Shown here piece by piece: positions 1 to 15,000 of a stretch of DNA of 64,000 nt. Under the pieces are notes generated by a model. It worked only from the letters and a program-made list of their open reading frames with translations. It was not told where the DNA came from and did no database searches. The DNA comes from Chionis minor (taxonomy: Eukaryota > Chordata > Aves > Charadriiformes > Chionididae). The DNA lies in NCBI GenBank assembly GCA_013398295.1, contig VZSF01001070.1, forward strand, positions 20,145 through 84,144, in the 5' to 3' direction. Position 1 is the stretch's first letter, and every line of letters starts with the position of its first letter. The position numbers were made by a program, and so were the translations under genes.

Positions 1-85
1 GCCGCCCGGTCCCGCCTGCCCGCAGCTGCGGCCGTGCCCGCCATGCGAGAGCGATGAGAGCAGCTCCCGCAGACGCAGCCTGGCA
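1..85 (+). promoter_or_regulatory. SVOP: SVOP 5' leader (partial) with two overlapping uORFs
   Basis: This is GC-rich sequence immediately 5' of the SVOP start codon. It holds an ATG at 43-45 that opens a four-codon uORF ending with TGA at 55-57. A second ATG at 54-56 overlaps that stop and opens an 18-codon frame ending with TGA at 108-110, past the SVOP start at 86 and in a different frame. The transcription start and core promoter lie outside the window or cannot be placed. Calling this region leader is an inference from its position. Confidence 0.6.
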
Positions 86-3000
86 ATGGAGGATGATTTA
101 TTCCAGCTGAGACAGCTGCCGTGAGTAGCGCCGATAGGGGAGCGGGGGATGCGAGGGCTTCTGCTAAACGGGCTGCGGGGATATTGTGGATCCTGGTGAT
201 TTTAACGGGAATTATTTCTAGGAAGTGGCTTAGGCCCTGGGAAGCAGGCCATTTTCCGTGTGCGGCTGCCCGGGTTCAGCATCCTGGGGGGCATGCGGGG
301 ATCCGTTTGTTATGTAAATCCACTCGGGTTTTATTTTGTTGCATGAACTTGACGGTGGTAGACATAAGGAGGGGTGGAATAAAACCGTGCAAGTGCCAAA
401 GGGTTATTCCCCCCCCCCCCCCCCCGCGAGGAAACCTTACTGCTGCATTCGCAAGGTGGGTCGCATCTGTAAATAACGCTGTGCCAGGGAAGGCATCTTC
501 CTCGCCTTCCTCCTTCATGCTGCGAACCGAAGGCAGACCAGAACCTTTTTTGCAAAGGTGTGTTTGCCGTGAGTATCACCCCTATTTGCCAACTCTTTTG
601 TTTTGGAGAAGCAAAGGTTGCTGCGCAGGGAAAACGCTGTTATCCATGGGAAACTCCTCGCCGCTGGGATGGGGTTGCTGGAGCTGTGCAAAAAGGTGAT
701 AAAAGTATTGCTGCCTTTTGACACTGGTGTTTCCTCTCCGTGAATGCGGAATGTTTTCTTTAAAAACAACTGCCTTTCTCCTAATGCTCCATTATCAGGT
801 GCTTTGAAAGATATTCCTATTTATAAATCATTGACTGTGTGAGGCAGGGAATAAATGCTTAAAGTTGATTTTAAATATTAATGAGCTCACATCAATGACA
901 GAGCAAACTGTCCCATAACAATTGTAATAAGTTGGGAGAATGGACATGAACTCCAGTTATTTTCAAATACTTAGTTCAGACGCATTCAGCTTGTCGGTAA
1001 AAAGGGTAAGACATGGTTTCATTAGGCCATTTTCCCAATCTTTTCTTTCTTTCTTTTTTTTTAAACACAGAAAAATGTTCTAAAGTACCTTTCAATGTAG
1101 GTGTAATTAGACATATTTGGTGCTGTGAGATCTTGCAAACAAATGCAGCCCTCTGAGATGTCTCAGCTGTGAAGAAATTTGCAAGTATGGAAGAGTCGGT
1201 ATCACTGTGTGGTTTTTTTCTTCATTTGTGTCAATTTGTTTCATAGGTTCCTAAGCAATAAACGTATTTTTTTATTTCCTGTGATGAGGAATGTGGGCAG
1301 ATAGCTCTCTACTCAGATTGCCATTGAAGTATTTACAATTTTCAGATCAGTCACTGCCTTTGTATAGAGCCTGGAACCTCCAAAACGGTCAGTTCTGAAA
1401 GTGCTACAAGTATTCTGAAAACATTGTAAAATAAGAAACAGTAACACAGAGGTTTTGTGACCAGGTACTTTAAAATCAGGAAGGTTTTTATTGGCATGTT
1501 TATTTCGCTTGTGGCTTGCTAGAACACTGAACAGTTACCAGTGTAGGTTGTATGAATGGTTTTCAGTCCTAATCCCCTGGAGTAATGGCACTTTAGACCG
1601 CCTGAAATCCGGGGAAAAGGTGTCCGTATATTTCAATGAACTTTGCACCGGACTTTCAGGCTGCTGAAGTTATAGTAATAGTCCTCCTTTAAAAAATAAC
1701 AATATAAAAGTTTACTTCCTGTGTAGTTAAACCAGGTGCTTGTAAAGCTTTGGCAAATGAAATATGAATAGTACTTTGATATTAATTGCCTATGTAACAA
1801 AAAAAGTCATCTCACGGGCATACAAATTTCAGTGTTTGCTGAGAGCGCGTATTTTGTAGGTGATATGAGGATTATATCTTCAGTCACAATTTTAACACAA
1901 GAGTAATAATTACTCGTGTTTGTCCTGTAGGGTCAGCAAAAGAAAATTCAAACCAAAATAGTTTTATTGAGGTTGAAAAAAGCAATCGTATGAAGAAAGC
2001 TTACAATTCAGTTTCTCAATGGAACTAAATATGAACCTGAATTCAGATGAGTTTCATTGTTTTGTTCTTATGAGTGAGTGAGCGATCCTCTGCATACCCC
2101 AAATCAGAATAGGAGATAAACCCTAGTTTCGCTGCAGTCAATGTAGTTTTCCTGTTCATTTCAAAGAAGCTGGGGGTTATATTCTGTGTTCTTATGTTTA
2201 AGATCTTCAAGTGTTATCTTGGAAAACAAAATCTGTGACTGTCTTGTTTGTCTGCCAAGACATAAAGGCCAGAGAAAAGCTTTCAGTTTCCTGCTGCAGA
2301 TGAGAGCATTAGTAAAGTAATACAAGGAATGCTTGCCCTGTAGAGATCTTGGAATACCTTGTTTACCTGAAAAAAACATCCCAAAAATCTCAACAGCCTG
2401 CAAATCCACTATCCTAAAGATGAGCGATAACCTCACAAAATGATCACTGTACTTCTCTCTCTGTCTCTTTCCAGGTTACTGCCAGAATAAATAAATTTTT
2501 AATTAAATAAATAATAAATTTTCAGGGAAATAATGTATGTGCCAGGACTATGAGAAAAAAAGCCCAAAACGTTTTCTATCCCCTGTTTTATGTTTCTACC
2601 ACAGTGAAATCCTAAGCTGGCCTGGCTGGTTGTGGCCAGGACTTCTCTCTTTGTAAAAAAAAAAAACCCATGGGTGGCTGAGATGTTCATTCCTTCATCC
2701 TGTTGTCCACCACTGGACCAAAGTCCATTTACAGGAGTTTTGTAGATTGCCCATTGCTTTGCCCTTATATTAAATATTGATTGTGTCATCAGCACTTGTA
2801 AGAGAAAATAAGAGTTGAGGTCTTGCCAAATATGAAAAGTCTTTCAGATCACCTTTAGAAATGTCATACATGCGTGGCAGTTTGCTGCAGCTGCAGTTGG
2901 CAAGGATGCTGATAGTTTAGTTTTGTCGACCTTTACACCAAAGGATTAGACTGAAGTTCAAGAGACTCTTTGCTAATCTTTATTGTAGAATTAAAATGTT

Positions 3001-6000
3001 CAGGTATTGGAAGTCAGAAGAGGTAGTAGCAAGACTAATTTAATCTATTTCCGACAAACTGTTTCGCTGAAGTCCAAGAAATTTTCCATTGCCAAGTTAG
3101 ACTGATCTTGCAGGTAAAGTGAAGGAAGCTTGAGGAATCTGTTACATTAAATATGGTAGATCTGTTCCAAAATCTTTGCTTGGTCACAGGAGACTTAATG
3201 GATGGAAACTGGACCTCCTACATGAAGCGCTGCACAGAATCAGTCCATGAAAGTTGTGTCGATTTAGCAAAGTTCTGTTTTCATGTCTTATTCTCTCTGT
3301 GGCCTTGCTTGCAGAGATTAGCAGCTAGTGCCAGAAATGAGATAAAATACAAACAGCTGTGAGCAGGACACTCGTGATTATCATAATTTCATATGCCAGG
3401 GCTATAATTGGCAGGCAGGTACACTCCTCAGTCTTGACTTGGACTTAAGGAGAAGTGTCCTTTGATTCACTTTCTTACTCTGTCCTACCTCATTACCTCA
3501 GAGATATAAAAAATGCAGAGATGAACCAACTGTTAGAAATTAAATAGCTTCTTAAAATACAGGTATTTAATTAAGAGTTCAGTTTAAGACAAGAGATCAA
3601 AGCAATCATATCGATAGTCACAGAATCATCACCGTAATGGGAAAAACTTAGTCAAGTCACTGAATTATCTTATGAATCCTGCTTTACTACGTAATGTTTA
3701 AAAATCTCACAAATTTCAGGACTTCTGCTTCTCCTAAGAAGCAAATCACTCTTACGAAAACAATGTGGAAAACTGAATTTGGGCTCTTCCTACAAAAGGG
3801 ACAAAGGGCCTGAAATTCAATGACACAGCTATGTCTAATTTGCAATAAAATTTGAGGCACATAAAACATGGCTATCATTAAATATGTATCATTAAATCAT
3901 ATTTTTGTAACCTATGTGCTTTTATAACTTTATAGTTTGCATGATAACATCCTCTTTGTACAAAAATGATGACTCTATCACATAGCAGTGTACTCTACAG
4001 TTTTTCCAAAGCCAGTAACAAACAACAGGATAACATATCTAAAAGCAGATACAAATAAAAGTCACAGCATTCTCTGTGAATGTGAAATGGAGACAGGAGA
4101 GTGGGGAGAAACCTGGCTTCTGTTTGACCAGACAGGGCTTCCAGGCTAACCAAACACAGCTTTCACCTCAAAAAGACTCAGCAAAGTATTAATCCTTGTT
4201 TCTGCATTCTTAGGGTGGTCAAGTTTCGCCGCACTGGGGAAAGTTCAAGGTCCGATGAGGATGTCATTTCGGGAGAACATGAAATTCAGATTGAGGGTGT
4301 TCAGACAGAGCTAGAGCCTATTGAGCTAGAGGATGGAGCTGCAGTGCCAAAAGAATTTGCCAACCCAACTGATGGTAAGTACGTTTCTTGTTTTCCTGTA
4401 AGGAGAAAGGTGTGGCCTCTTCATTTCAGTCATACTGCAGCCAGGCTGGATGTATTTGGTTTAGAGAAGTTAAAGATCCCTGGATAAAAGAAGGAAGCAA
4501 TAACACAGGCAAATCATGTTACATGTGAAAATCATGATTTAGCTACCTTGTTCTCTGGGGGATGCTTTATGTGTCTATTTTTATATTACCAGTAACAGAC
4601 CCTTTTAAGGAGTTGTATATCCAGTTGTCACCACCTATCTCATACAGGAGGTTTGACTTAGTTTCCTTTAGAACTGATCAGTTGCTCCTAAAATACCGCC
4701 AAGTTCACGGGAGCAGTTACACGTGGCTCACCTTCAAGGCTGAGCATGAAGTCTCTGCAGTGTTCCCGTCTCCTCCTTGGCTAGAGGACAAGAGGGACGG
4801 AATGAAGGTACATCCCAGACTCTGCTTTCTGCCCAGCAGAGAAGTGCTTACTGCCCTGAAGGCAACACCAGTATGAGAAGTGTTGTTTTTGTCTCAGCAC
4901 AAGGCATAACAAAGTTTTGTAGGATGACTGTCTTCCCAGGGACTTATTTATTATTGTATTGATGCAATAGGAAGCCAGAGTAGCGTGGAGTGAGCTCAGT
5001 GAGTTCCTCAAAAGACTCAGTGCATCAGAGCAAGTCTGCAGAGATATGTAGAATTTCAGTTGGAGCATTGCCCAAAAAAGGGCAGGTGATGCCACAGTCC
5101 AATATGCTGAGCCTCCGTGCCATCACATCAAATGTCTGTGTCCGAGTCACAAACTGAGGTCCTAAGACATCTCTGCTTCATTTTAGCAGTTAGATTTTGT
5201 TTGATTTCTTTTTGGTTTGTGTTTCTGTCTCTTGCTTTGTGAGGATGTCCAACTCTTAGCTAGATAAAGCTTTTCTGTGGCAAATGTACTTTTTAAACTG
5301 CTGGAAGTTAAAACTTTGAGACTTAAATTGATTTAAACAACTCGAATATCAAAATGTATTTTGTTGTATAATTAATTTTGCACTTGAGCAAAGGAATTTG
5401 AGATATCTCAGCATCTTCAGATAGAACAAAATAATGAGGTCGTGGCAATGTGTGGGAAACAAGAACCATCAGCATTTTTAGCAAAGGTATGTTTTAAGAT
5501 ATATGTGTCTTGGACAAGTTCTTGATTCAAATAATTACATTTTGACTCTCCATGCAATAAAATATTCTTCTGCAGTTTCTGTCACGTGCATATTATCGCT
5601 ATGTGCTGTTGAACAGCGCATACCCTTCTCACCAGAGGAAGCTGCAATTCAGTGGCTGGGGGAGTCACTCCCAGGAGTAATAGGCTGAACGTGCTGGAGT
5701 CATTGGTGCTATGCTGATTTACTTCTATGTGAATAAAATATTCTAGGAATATTTAGAATTATTTTGGCTTTAGCACAATTCCTGGGGAACATAGAGATTT
5801 TCCTCAGGAGGAACTGTATAAAAGCTAAGTAGCTCTCTGTTATATATTTTAGATCTCAGTATATCGCTCACTTAATAAGTAATTGCATTTGCAGAAAATG
5901 CTGTCTCAAGGGATGGCTCATACTAGGAAAGGAACATACTTCTGCACTAGAATTGTTTTCTTCCTAGATACTTTCATGGTGGAAGATGCGGTGGAAGCCA

Positions 6001-9000
6001 TTGGATTTGGAAAGTTCCAGTGGAAGCTCTCTGTTATTACTGGATTGGCATGGGCAAGTAATCATTATCAAGGTCTATTTCATGATCATCAGTTAGAGAA
6101 TCTCAGTGATTTCAAATAATATAGCCATTCTCTGTAGACAAAAAGTCTCCAAACAGATAATTGTACAATAAAGAAAGAATTTTACTTGAAATACTCAAAT
6201 GACAGCTGGGTTGAAACTTGTTATGTGGAGGTAACAAATAACTGATTGATTTCTTTGTCTCTGAAGTTCTTAGAAATAAGGGTTTGAAAAATCATTTTGA
6301 TTCTCTACTCCAAATAGCGTTTCAAATGGAAAGGGTACTAGGCAATTCCTACAGAAGCAGATCTCAGTTTTCATGCAGTGATTTTACCACATTCATCCCA
6401 TTAGCTACAATCTCTGTTTTCTGTATTACTCATTATTATTGTAAACTCAGTTTCACTTGAAGAGCAACCCAGTACTTCTGGTTTTAACCTTGATATCAAG
6501 AACAGAAAGACAGGCTTTGCTTTCACTTTTCTGCTACTTCTGAACCACTATGTGGTACATCTACTGTGGTATATTTTAGGGTAGTGATATATAGATATCA
6601 TCTACATATAAGGTTACAATCTGCCATGGTTTGTATCCTAAATCATTAGTGGGATTTGTTCTGCAGATGATCTGTCAATATATTTGGCACAAATCCAGAA
6701 GTAACGTATAAGGGAGAAAGGGAGTAACTTATAAGGTAATAAACGGTTCTGACGAGATCTGTGTGTAAAGGAGTTGAAAGCTCATCCCTGGAATACGCAA
6801 TATGGAAGTGCATGAGCTTGAGTGACTGACCAGACAAGCCTCCTCGAAATCACCCACTGATACCTTTTGATTTGGCTCTTTGAATCCTCTCTGCCAGTGT
6901 TACTGAACGTTATGAGAATCAGAAATTAGTTTAAAAGTGCACCTCTTGCTTTTTTTCTCTACACTGTGTACATCTGCTGTACCTTGCACACCTAACTTTT
7001 GTTTCACCTACAGAGTGGAAATGACATAGAGCAGAAACAAGGTTGATTTCAAGAAGGTATATTGTTGACTACTATGCCAATCTGATTATCAGGCAGTTAT
7101 TTATTTTTGTTTCTTTTTTACCCTTCTAGATGGCAGATGCTATGGAAATGATGATTTTAAGTATCCTAGCTCCTCAGCTTCATTGTGAGTGGCGATTACC
7201 AAGCTGGCAGGTTGCATTGCTCACATCGGTAGGAAAAATAACTGACAGCTCCTGTATTCTGTAAGGTTTTTCCACTCATTGTTATTCAGATATTATGCTT
7301 TATATCCCAAAGTTAAACCTGTTCATGGCCTTTGCAGATTGCCTTTGGCTCAGAAGAGTATAGGAGACCTTTTTAAAAGCCAGAGCTTGAAGAAATGAAA
7401 CTCAGTGAGAACTGAGGAAATTTTGCAAGTTTCAGGTTCAAAGCGTCATGTAATTTCCAGGAAAATATACAAATCGACTCAGACTCATCCTAAAATTCAA
7501 ACCATTTGATTAATTAAAAAAAAAAGAGGATTGGCAAATTTTGACTATCTTTCTTGAAAATCTTTCTCTCTCACCACATTTAAGCTCGCTTATATATAGA
7601 CAGACTGGGAGCCGTGAGAGAGAGCAAGCAATCGCTTTTTGAGATGAATCATCCAGTGATCTTTGCAAGCAGAGCTCTTATAATACCACATCTAAGGGTG
7701 GTGCTATGATGTTTGAAACATGCAAAGCCTTTCGAGTTAAGAAAACTGGTTTTGGGACCCTTCTCTCAGCACATGCCACAGTTGTATGGCTCACGCTCTA
7801 ACTCCTACATTTCCTATAGCTTTTGATGCCATTTGTGTTGTGTAAATTGGTCAAAATGCTTGGTAGATTTAAATCAGTTAAGATCGTGTCCTTTCCCATA
7901 CCTGAATGCTGCCAGCCCTTCTGAAGGAGGGTCTTGTTCCTTCTTTCAGTCAGCACAATTTTATTCTTGATGACCAAAATCAAAAGGAGAAGGGGTCACT
8001 GGACATGAGACAAAAGCTTTGACAGACAGAACTGCTTCTTACCCCACTTACTGCTTGCGTACACACTCCTTTCTCAGACAAAATGCCTATGGTTTTAATG
8101 TGCTGATGGGGGAAACATGCATGGATTTTGCCATCGGGCAGGACTTCATTTCTCTCTCCATCTACAGAATAAACTATACTTTTTGGTGTCAGCTCTGAAA
8201 AGGGTACAATACGTTTTCTTTGACACCTCAGTCTTTTTTCAGACTTTTGTAAAGTTGTAAGATCCGATTTTATCTCCATTCAAATCTGAGACAACCTGCT
8301 GAGCACGGCAGTAGGAGGCTGGAGCTTAGCTGGCTGGGTTCGTAGAACAGCTCTGTCTTGCAGATCTCAATCAACACTGATCAGCTTTTATTCGTGAATA
8401 TGTTCATTGTAACTGGAGAACTCAGCATCTTCCAGGGCTGAACGCACAATGTGTATAATACCAGAGTGCACATTCTAGTGTCAGACTGCTTTGCCACTGA
8501 ATGGGTCTTTTAATTGCAAAACTGACTTGAAGGATGCCTAGTTGCTTCCCCTCTCCAACCCACGCACTTGCTTCTGTCTCCCCTTGCCTGTCCCCTCAGT
8601 AATCCTAATGAAACTTTCAGTGGAAAGCTGAAGCAGATGAAAGATTATTTTGTAGATTATGAAAACCCTTCAACTAAAAAACCCCCACAACTCACAAACA
8701 GGAAAGTTATTTCATTTCAGTGGCAAATTGTGTGCTCCAGTCATTTCTTATAATTCATTTTCTTCCATTTATCAAAAGACCAAAAATATTTAGCACTGGT
8801 CTAATTCAGTTCACAAATTAACAGGTAAGATAGAGGTGAGGTGATGACAAGTAGCCTGGCAGCTACTGAAAATGGTACCTCTCCTGGAAGAAGCTGAGAG
8901 ACCTTGGCTTGAACAGTCTGCTGACCCTCATCCCTATGCCTGGGCAGTAGCAAATTCCCTTTCAAGTCCATGGAATTGAAGTTAGTGACTTTTGAAAAAT

Positions 9001-12000
9001 CCTGCTATGTGAATAATTATTGTTACCATGTCTACTGCAAAAGAACTATATCCAGAATACCTGGACGTTTTGCTCCATTGTTAGAGCCAAAATTTTGTAC
9101 TTTCACTGTGAAGTTGTGTTCTCTTTACTGTCACATGGAAATTTTCACTTGTCCAGTTGTTAAGGGGAAATTTATTTTTTTTTCTGGTGTTTCATAGGTG
9201 GTGTTTGTGGGAATGATGTCCAGCTCCACCCTCTGGGGAAACATTTCAGACCAGTACGGGAGAAAAACAGTAAGTCTTCAGCTCCTACTAGAATATATTC
9301 TAATATTTCTACAGTATGGATGTTTCAGTGCATGATGTTCACCAATGTCGTAGTCCACATGTATGAAGCAGAATTAAGCAGAGCCAGAATTGACCTCCCG
9401 TGAAATAAAAGGAATTTGAAGCTCTAATTTATGTTTTGTTAATTTGAGCTACAGCAGAAACTCTTTTCCTCATGCTTATTTGTTAAATACAGGGCCTAAA
9501 GATCAGTGTGTTATGGACACTCTATTATGGGATCCTCAGTGGTTTTGCACCAGTGTATACCTGGATCTTGGTGCTGAGGGGCCTGGTGGGCTTTGGGATT
9601 GGAGGAGTGCCTCAGTCGTAAGTAAATATTCACAAATCCAAACTTTCTCTTTTCTATTTAGTTTTTTTTAAAAATGCTTATGTCAAATTGAAGACATGCC
9701 TCGGTTCAGTTGTCCCAAACCCATTTTTCTTTAAGTATTTTGGAACTAATATATTAAACTCTGAGGCGGCTTTGGGGATATCTAATGCATCACTGAGGTC
9801 AATCAGATTTACAATTAATTTTATGTAAACAAGCTGGGTACGTAAATGTAATGTGTCATGTGCTTTAAGTCCTTTACAGCTTCTCTCATTCCTTCAGGTA
9901 AATCATGGTGAAAATGAGAGGCCCAAAGAGCCCACCTAGAAGTGGGTAAAACACAACAGACAGCATTTTGTAGCTGTGCCTAAACACTGCATGGCTAATT
10001 TGTATTGGCAGAGTCCGCGAGGGGTGACATGGTCTTGTTTGCAAGATAAGTCATGACCTAAACACTGATATTAGAGGTAGAGCTGAGCCCTGACTCCTGG
10101 TGTTTGTAAAACTGCAGGTTATTGTTCAGTCAGAGCCTGAACTTTCATGTCTGTATGTGAGTTAGAATTCCAAAACCACACAGCCTGAACCTGGAGCACT
10201 GACAATATCTTGATGGCTCAGACACATTTCTAATAAGAAGGCAGCATCAGGATATTTTGCTATTACTGTGTCATTCCATTCACTGAAGAGGAGGATCTCT
10301 AAATTTTCCACCTGGAATAAAAAAAAAACCTCTACTGTAGGCTTTTAATTATAAATGTAAAGGGAAGAGTATAGCTATTCTCTCTCTGTGCAGTCTTTTA
10401 TCCTTATTAATAATTGATATTTTGCCCCATGGAGGTGCTATTTCAGAGTAATCAGAGTCTAACTTTGATTGATGCCTCTTAGACTTCTTCACAAGGCAGG
10501 TCAATATCCTGTCTTTTCTATTGCCATTCCCAGATAAAAGATTCAGAGCTGAGATGGAACAATACGGTATTATTAATTTTCTTTTACTACTCTCCTGCCC
10601 ACTTTTAAAAGCTGCCCAAAAGCATAACATGTACGTAAAAATAGGAGAGTCCGTAGCCTGCTGTGTGCTGGCCAACAGTGAGGCAGTTTCTGCCATGCGG
10701 TTCCTACTGAGCACAACTGGAATGAGGCAGGAGAACCACAAAGACAAAGAGTTAATAACGCCATGTGCTGCAGACACGTATTAATGATGTTCCGCAGAGC
10801 CCCAGCGGAACAGCTACAGCGCAGCTAGTGCTGCTCGGCAGAGGGGCGGATAATACACAAGGGCTACGTGACGTAATGAGAGACAAAGAAGAGCTGGATA
10901 CAGAACTCAGAGTGGATTCCATTGCTGCTGAGTCTGTTTCTTGTTCTAACTATAATGGGGATCTCTTTGACAGAGGAGTAAATATGTATGAAGCAGGAAA
11001 AGTAGCTCCTTTCTAATATCCTGAAGTAGGCTATGTAACTTTGGATATGTGTGGCTGAGTGTCAATGGAATGACATGGGTATCTTTATAATTGTAGTATT
11101 GTATTCTATAATGGGTATGAGAGAGAGAATTTTATGAAAGCTGCTATTAAAAAGAAAGCATCCAGCAATAATAAATTGACTATAGCAGATATCCTTCTAT
11201 CTATACGTATGTAGGAGCTGCACCTGAGAAACTGTGGCCTCCTCTGGGAATTTTCTGCGAGATACTATCTAATGCTGAGTATGACTATTCATGCACAGTG
11301 CCAACATCCGGACTTGCAAAGATATGGAGTATTCTCTTAAGAAAACAGTTCTGTACAGCATTAATCAGCTCCTGTTTTCTGCTGGGATACATAGGGGACT
11401 GCTCTACATTTCATTATGTGATTTTACTTCCTTCTCCTCTTAATCACGGATTAATATAATATTGTGTGCAACTTTGTACTCCAGTGAACTATGTTCTGGG
11501 AAGCTACTCGGAGATCAATCCACCATTTGTTAAGTTAGTAGGAGTTTTGTCACAAACATCAAAGCAAGCCTAAGGAGTTTAGAGGCAGAAACAGCATGAG
11601 TCAATGGAATGCAAACAGAGTAGGAGCAAAGAACTACAAGTCTTACCAGACGGTTTGAAAAAGACAAGAGAGCCTTGACTGGCTGCTGGCCCTTGTGTTC
11701 ATCCCCAGGAAGTACTCACAGAGAAGCTGTACCATTACTCTTTGGCACAGGCATGAAACAAAGACTCTGCAGAGTTAGATGATTTCTTTTTGAATTCCCA
11801 CAATAAAAGAATGCAAATTATTTTATACCAGTAAAACGATCAGACCTTGAAAATATTTGCCTCTTGGAGAATTGAAAACTGGTAGAGTAGACTAATGTGA
11901 AATTCTCTGAGCCAGGTATAAAGCCCTGAAGAAATACTTCACCCAGCAAGAGTTTGTGTTGAATGCTGATGGACCACACTGAAAATAACAGGCATAATGC

Positions 12001-15000
12001 CTGTCTCAGAGCAGGGTTGTGAAAATATTTGCATCAAGAGCTGCTGCATCTAGCTAACGACTATAGGCTTACAAAATCCCACAAACGGTGCAAATTCTGT
12101 CCTCCTTTGCAATGATGAACTGAAGGGGTTTTGTTCTGATCTAAAAAGGGGAGTCTGAGCCAGTGTCCACAGTCTTGCTGACTCTGAGGGCTAGGAAGGG
12201 GTTTGCATCACTACTGTGGGTTTGGCAATTTTAATAAAAGGCGAACGAAAGGTTTCAACCTCTCTCAATTGTGCTAACGTGGCATTTTTCTCAATGTGCT
12301 AACATGACATTTTTCTCAATGTTCACTCTTTACAGGGTAACCTTATATGCTGAATTCCTTCCAATGAAAGCCAGAGCAAAATGCATTTTATTAATAGAGG
12401 TGAGCAGTGTAGCTGTGCATACCAGTCCCTAGAGGGACAAATTCTGCTGTTGGTTCCATCCATTCGGTCCTACTGACTAGAGGTTATCCCCGTACACCAG
12501 TACTGACTCACTCAGGTCCAAAACTGGCATAATGCTCTACTCTTTTTGTTGAATCTGTCTTTTTACAAATTAACTTGCATCCAGTGCTGCGTAAGTTACT
12601 GCTGTTAGGACAAGGGGGGCCATTTGCGTGTCACCTAATTTCATGGTGAAATTAATCTGCAACTCAGTAATGGATAGTGGGGAACTGTCTGTTCAGTAGA
12701 TGCAGGGCTAAATTCAGCTCTTCATAGTCAATCCAAATGTATCAAAGTAATAGAGAGCAGAATTTTGCCACATAAATACTTTAAGGCAAAATTCGCCGCC
12801 CTTTAATGGACGGTTGAAGGGTCAGAGAACAGTACAATTACTTGTGTGCATCAGTCAGTTTGGAAGGAGCATCCCTGTAGAAAACCTCACCAAACTGGAA
12901 CAGCTTCTCAATGCAAAACCAGCCTTTTAAGATAACTACTGGCTAGTCCTACATTCAGTTGATTAATCTTTCATAAATAGAGTTGAGTAGATGAATTACT
13001 TCTTTCTGTGTCACTTTTGTTCTGCCACAGTTTGGCTGCCTCTGAGCAACCCTGGCTTAGAAATATATTCTGAGTGTTAAATAATGAGCTAAGTGGATTC
13101 GTAATCCAAAGGAGAATAATCCTGTATGGGTAGGATATGCAAGAGGATGCCAGTTCCATTATTGGCTAAGAAGGTATCAATTCCTTCTTTCATCTACAGG
13201 CCAAACGCTGTGGCTTTGGTGGCTTGATTTCGGTAAATGCCATAAATCTCATGGTGGTAGCTGGGAATAATACTCATAGAAGGATATATTAATAGTAATT
13301 TTGCTTAAGAAACACCATGTGATGAGCCAATTCCTTATGAGAAGATACCTACAGTTAAACATGAGTGTCTGGAGAAAGTCGATGCTAAGTTTTCAGAACT
13401 GAACGTTTTAGGTTCTGCAACATTTAAACAAATCCCCTTAAAATGTCTGGACTCTATTTCCATTCAGTGGTGAGTATTTGAAATGTCTCTGGCATTTCTC
13501 TCTCCAGCTGTCCCTAGAGAGCACATCTTGGAATGTTACAAAGGCAGCGGCCTTAAGAGCACTCTTGTTCTCATTTGTGACTGTTTCTTTTCCCTTTGGC
13601 AGGTCTTTTGGGCCATTGGGACTGTGTTTGAAGTCCTTCTAGCAGTGTTGGTGATGCCCACTCTTGGCTGGCGGTGGCTTCTCATTCTTTCTGCCCTCCC
13701 ACTTTTGCTCTTCGCTGTCCTCTGTTTTGTAGGTATTCTTTCAAAGGCAAATGTGTGTTCCATCAGTCTACCACTTCTCTACCTAGGTCTTTTAACCTGA
13801 TTGAAGGAAATCCTGACAGTTTTGAGCTCTCTGTTGGTGTCTACTTTTGAAACATTTGAAATAATGACAAAAATGCTGTTGTTTCAACAGGGTGCTAGTA
13901 AAAACTTTCCAGCGAGAGCTGTGTTTATGTGACTGTAATTGCTGGAGGACAATGGTGGGCTGGAATTCTGTGAAACTAAATCACGCCTGGAAATCTCTCC
14001 AATTTAATGAGTTTGTTTCGACTAAGCTCAGGGGAACCAGCATTTTATTAAAAGCTGTTGCTGTTTACCCGATTGCTCTTCAAATTTTTAAATTATTTTG
14101 TCAAAATCGTAGTCTTTATAATTAGTGACCACATTAAGAAAATCCACCCAAATCAGGGGTAAAATCTGCATACTGCAGGTCAGATTCTAAAATAAGACAT
14201 ATATGAGTTAAACCTGAGCTTCAGTGCACTATTAGGTAATATATTTGTCAATCACTCTGTCTTCTCAAAGATATATGTCCTTGTTGGGTTGTTTAGCAGA
14301 TCATATTATTCCTTAATCACTGTTGTGACTGTGATTGTGATTGTTTCTCAGGAATACCTCCAGTTACAAAGGTGCTAACATGCTTGTTTTTAAAATGACC
14401 TTAAAAATGCAAATTTTGGAAAGCCTAGGGGATCTTGTTATCTGCGCAGGATGCTTTGCCTTTTCTACTGAGAAGCTATAATGTAAAGAACCTGCAAAAA
14501 TGCCCAACATTTCTCAGGAATAGAACGGAGGTAACAGAAGAGAAAAATTTTAGACCGGAGTTCTGACTTTATGGTGAAAGTAGGGTTTTGCAGTTCCTTA
14601 AAGCCTAATGAGGAGTTTGACATTTGGCAGAAAGATGGTTCTCTGAATTGTTAAAGATTAGTTCTGTAATCTTTCCTTATGTGAGTATTCTTCTGGAGTC
14701 ACTGAGATTTCCCACTGTAAGCCCACCAAGAAAATCCCCTGGTTGTTTATTGCTGTGTTTTTGACATTATTGTGCACATGCTCTGCTTTGCTCTCGTAGT
14801 GGCTGCCAGAAAGTGCCAGGTATGATGTGTTATCAGGAAATCAAGAAAAAGCAATTGCCACTTTAAAGCGGATAGCAACGGAGAATGGAGCTCCAATGCC
14901 TTTGGGAAAATTAATTATTTCCAGACAGGTATGTACAGGTTACAGGCACATTAATAATGTGGGATACAATGAAACTGGGCTACATTCATATGGTTTTTTA

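Noticed and set aside
121..699. 192-codon plus-strand frame at the window start
   Set aside because: It starts exactly at the SVOP exon 1 splice donor, runs through the poly-C tract and resembles no protein.
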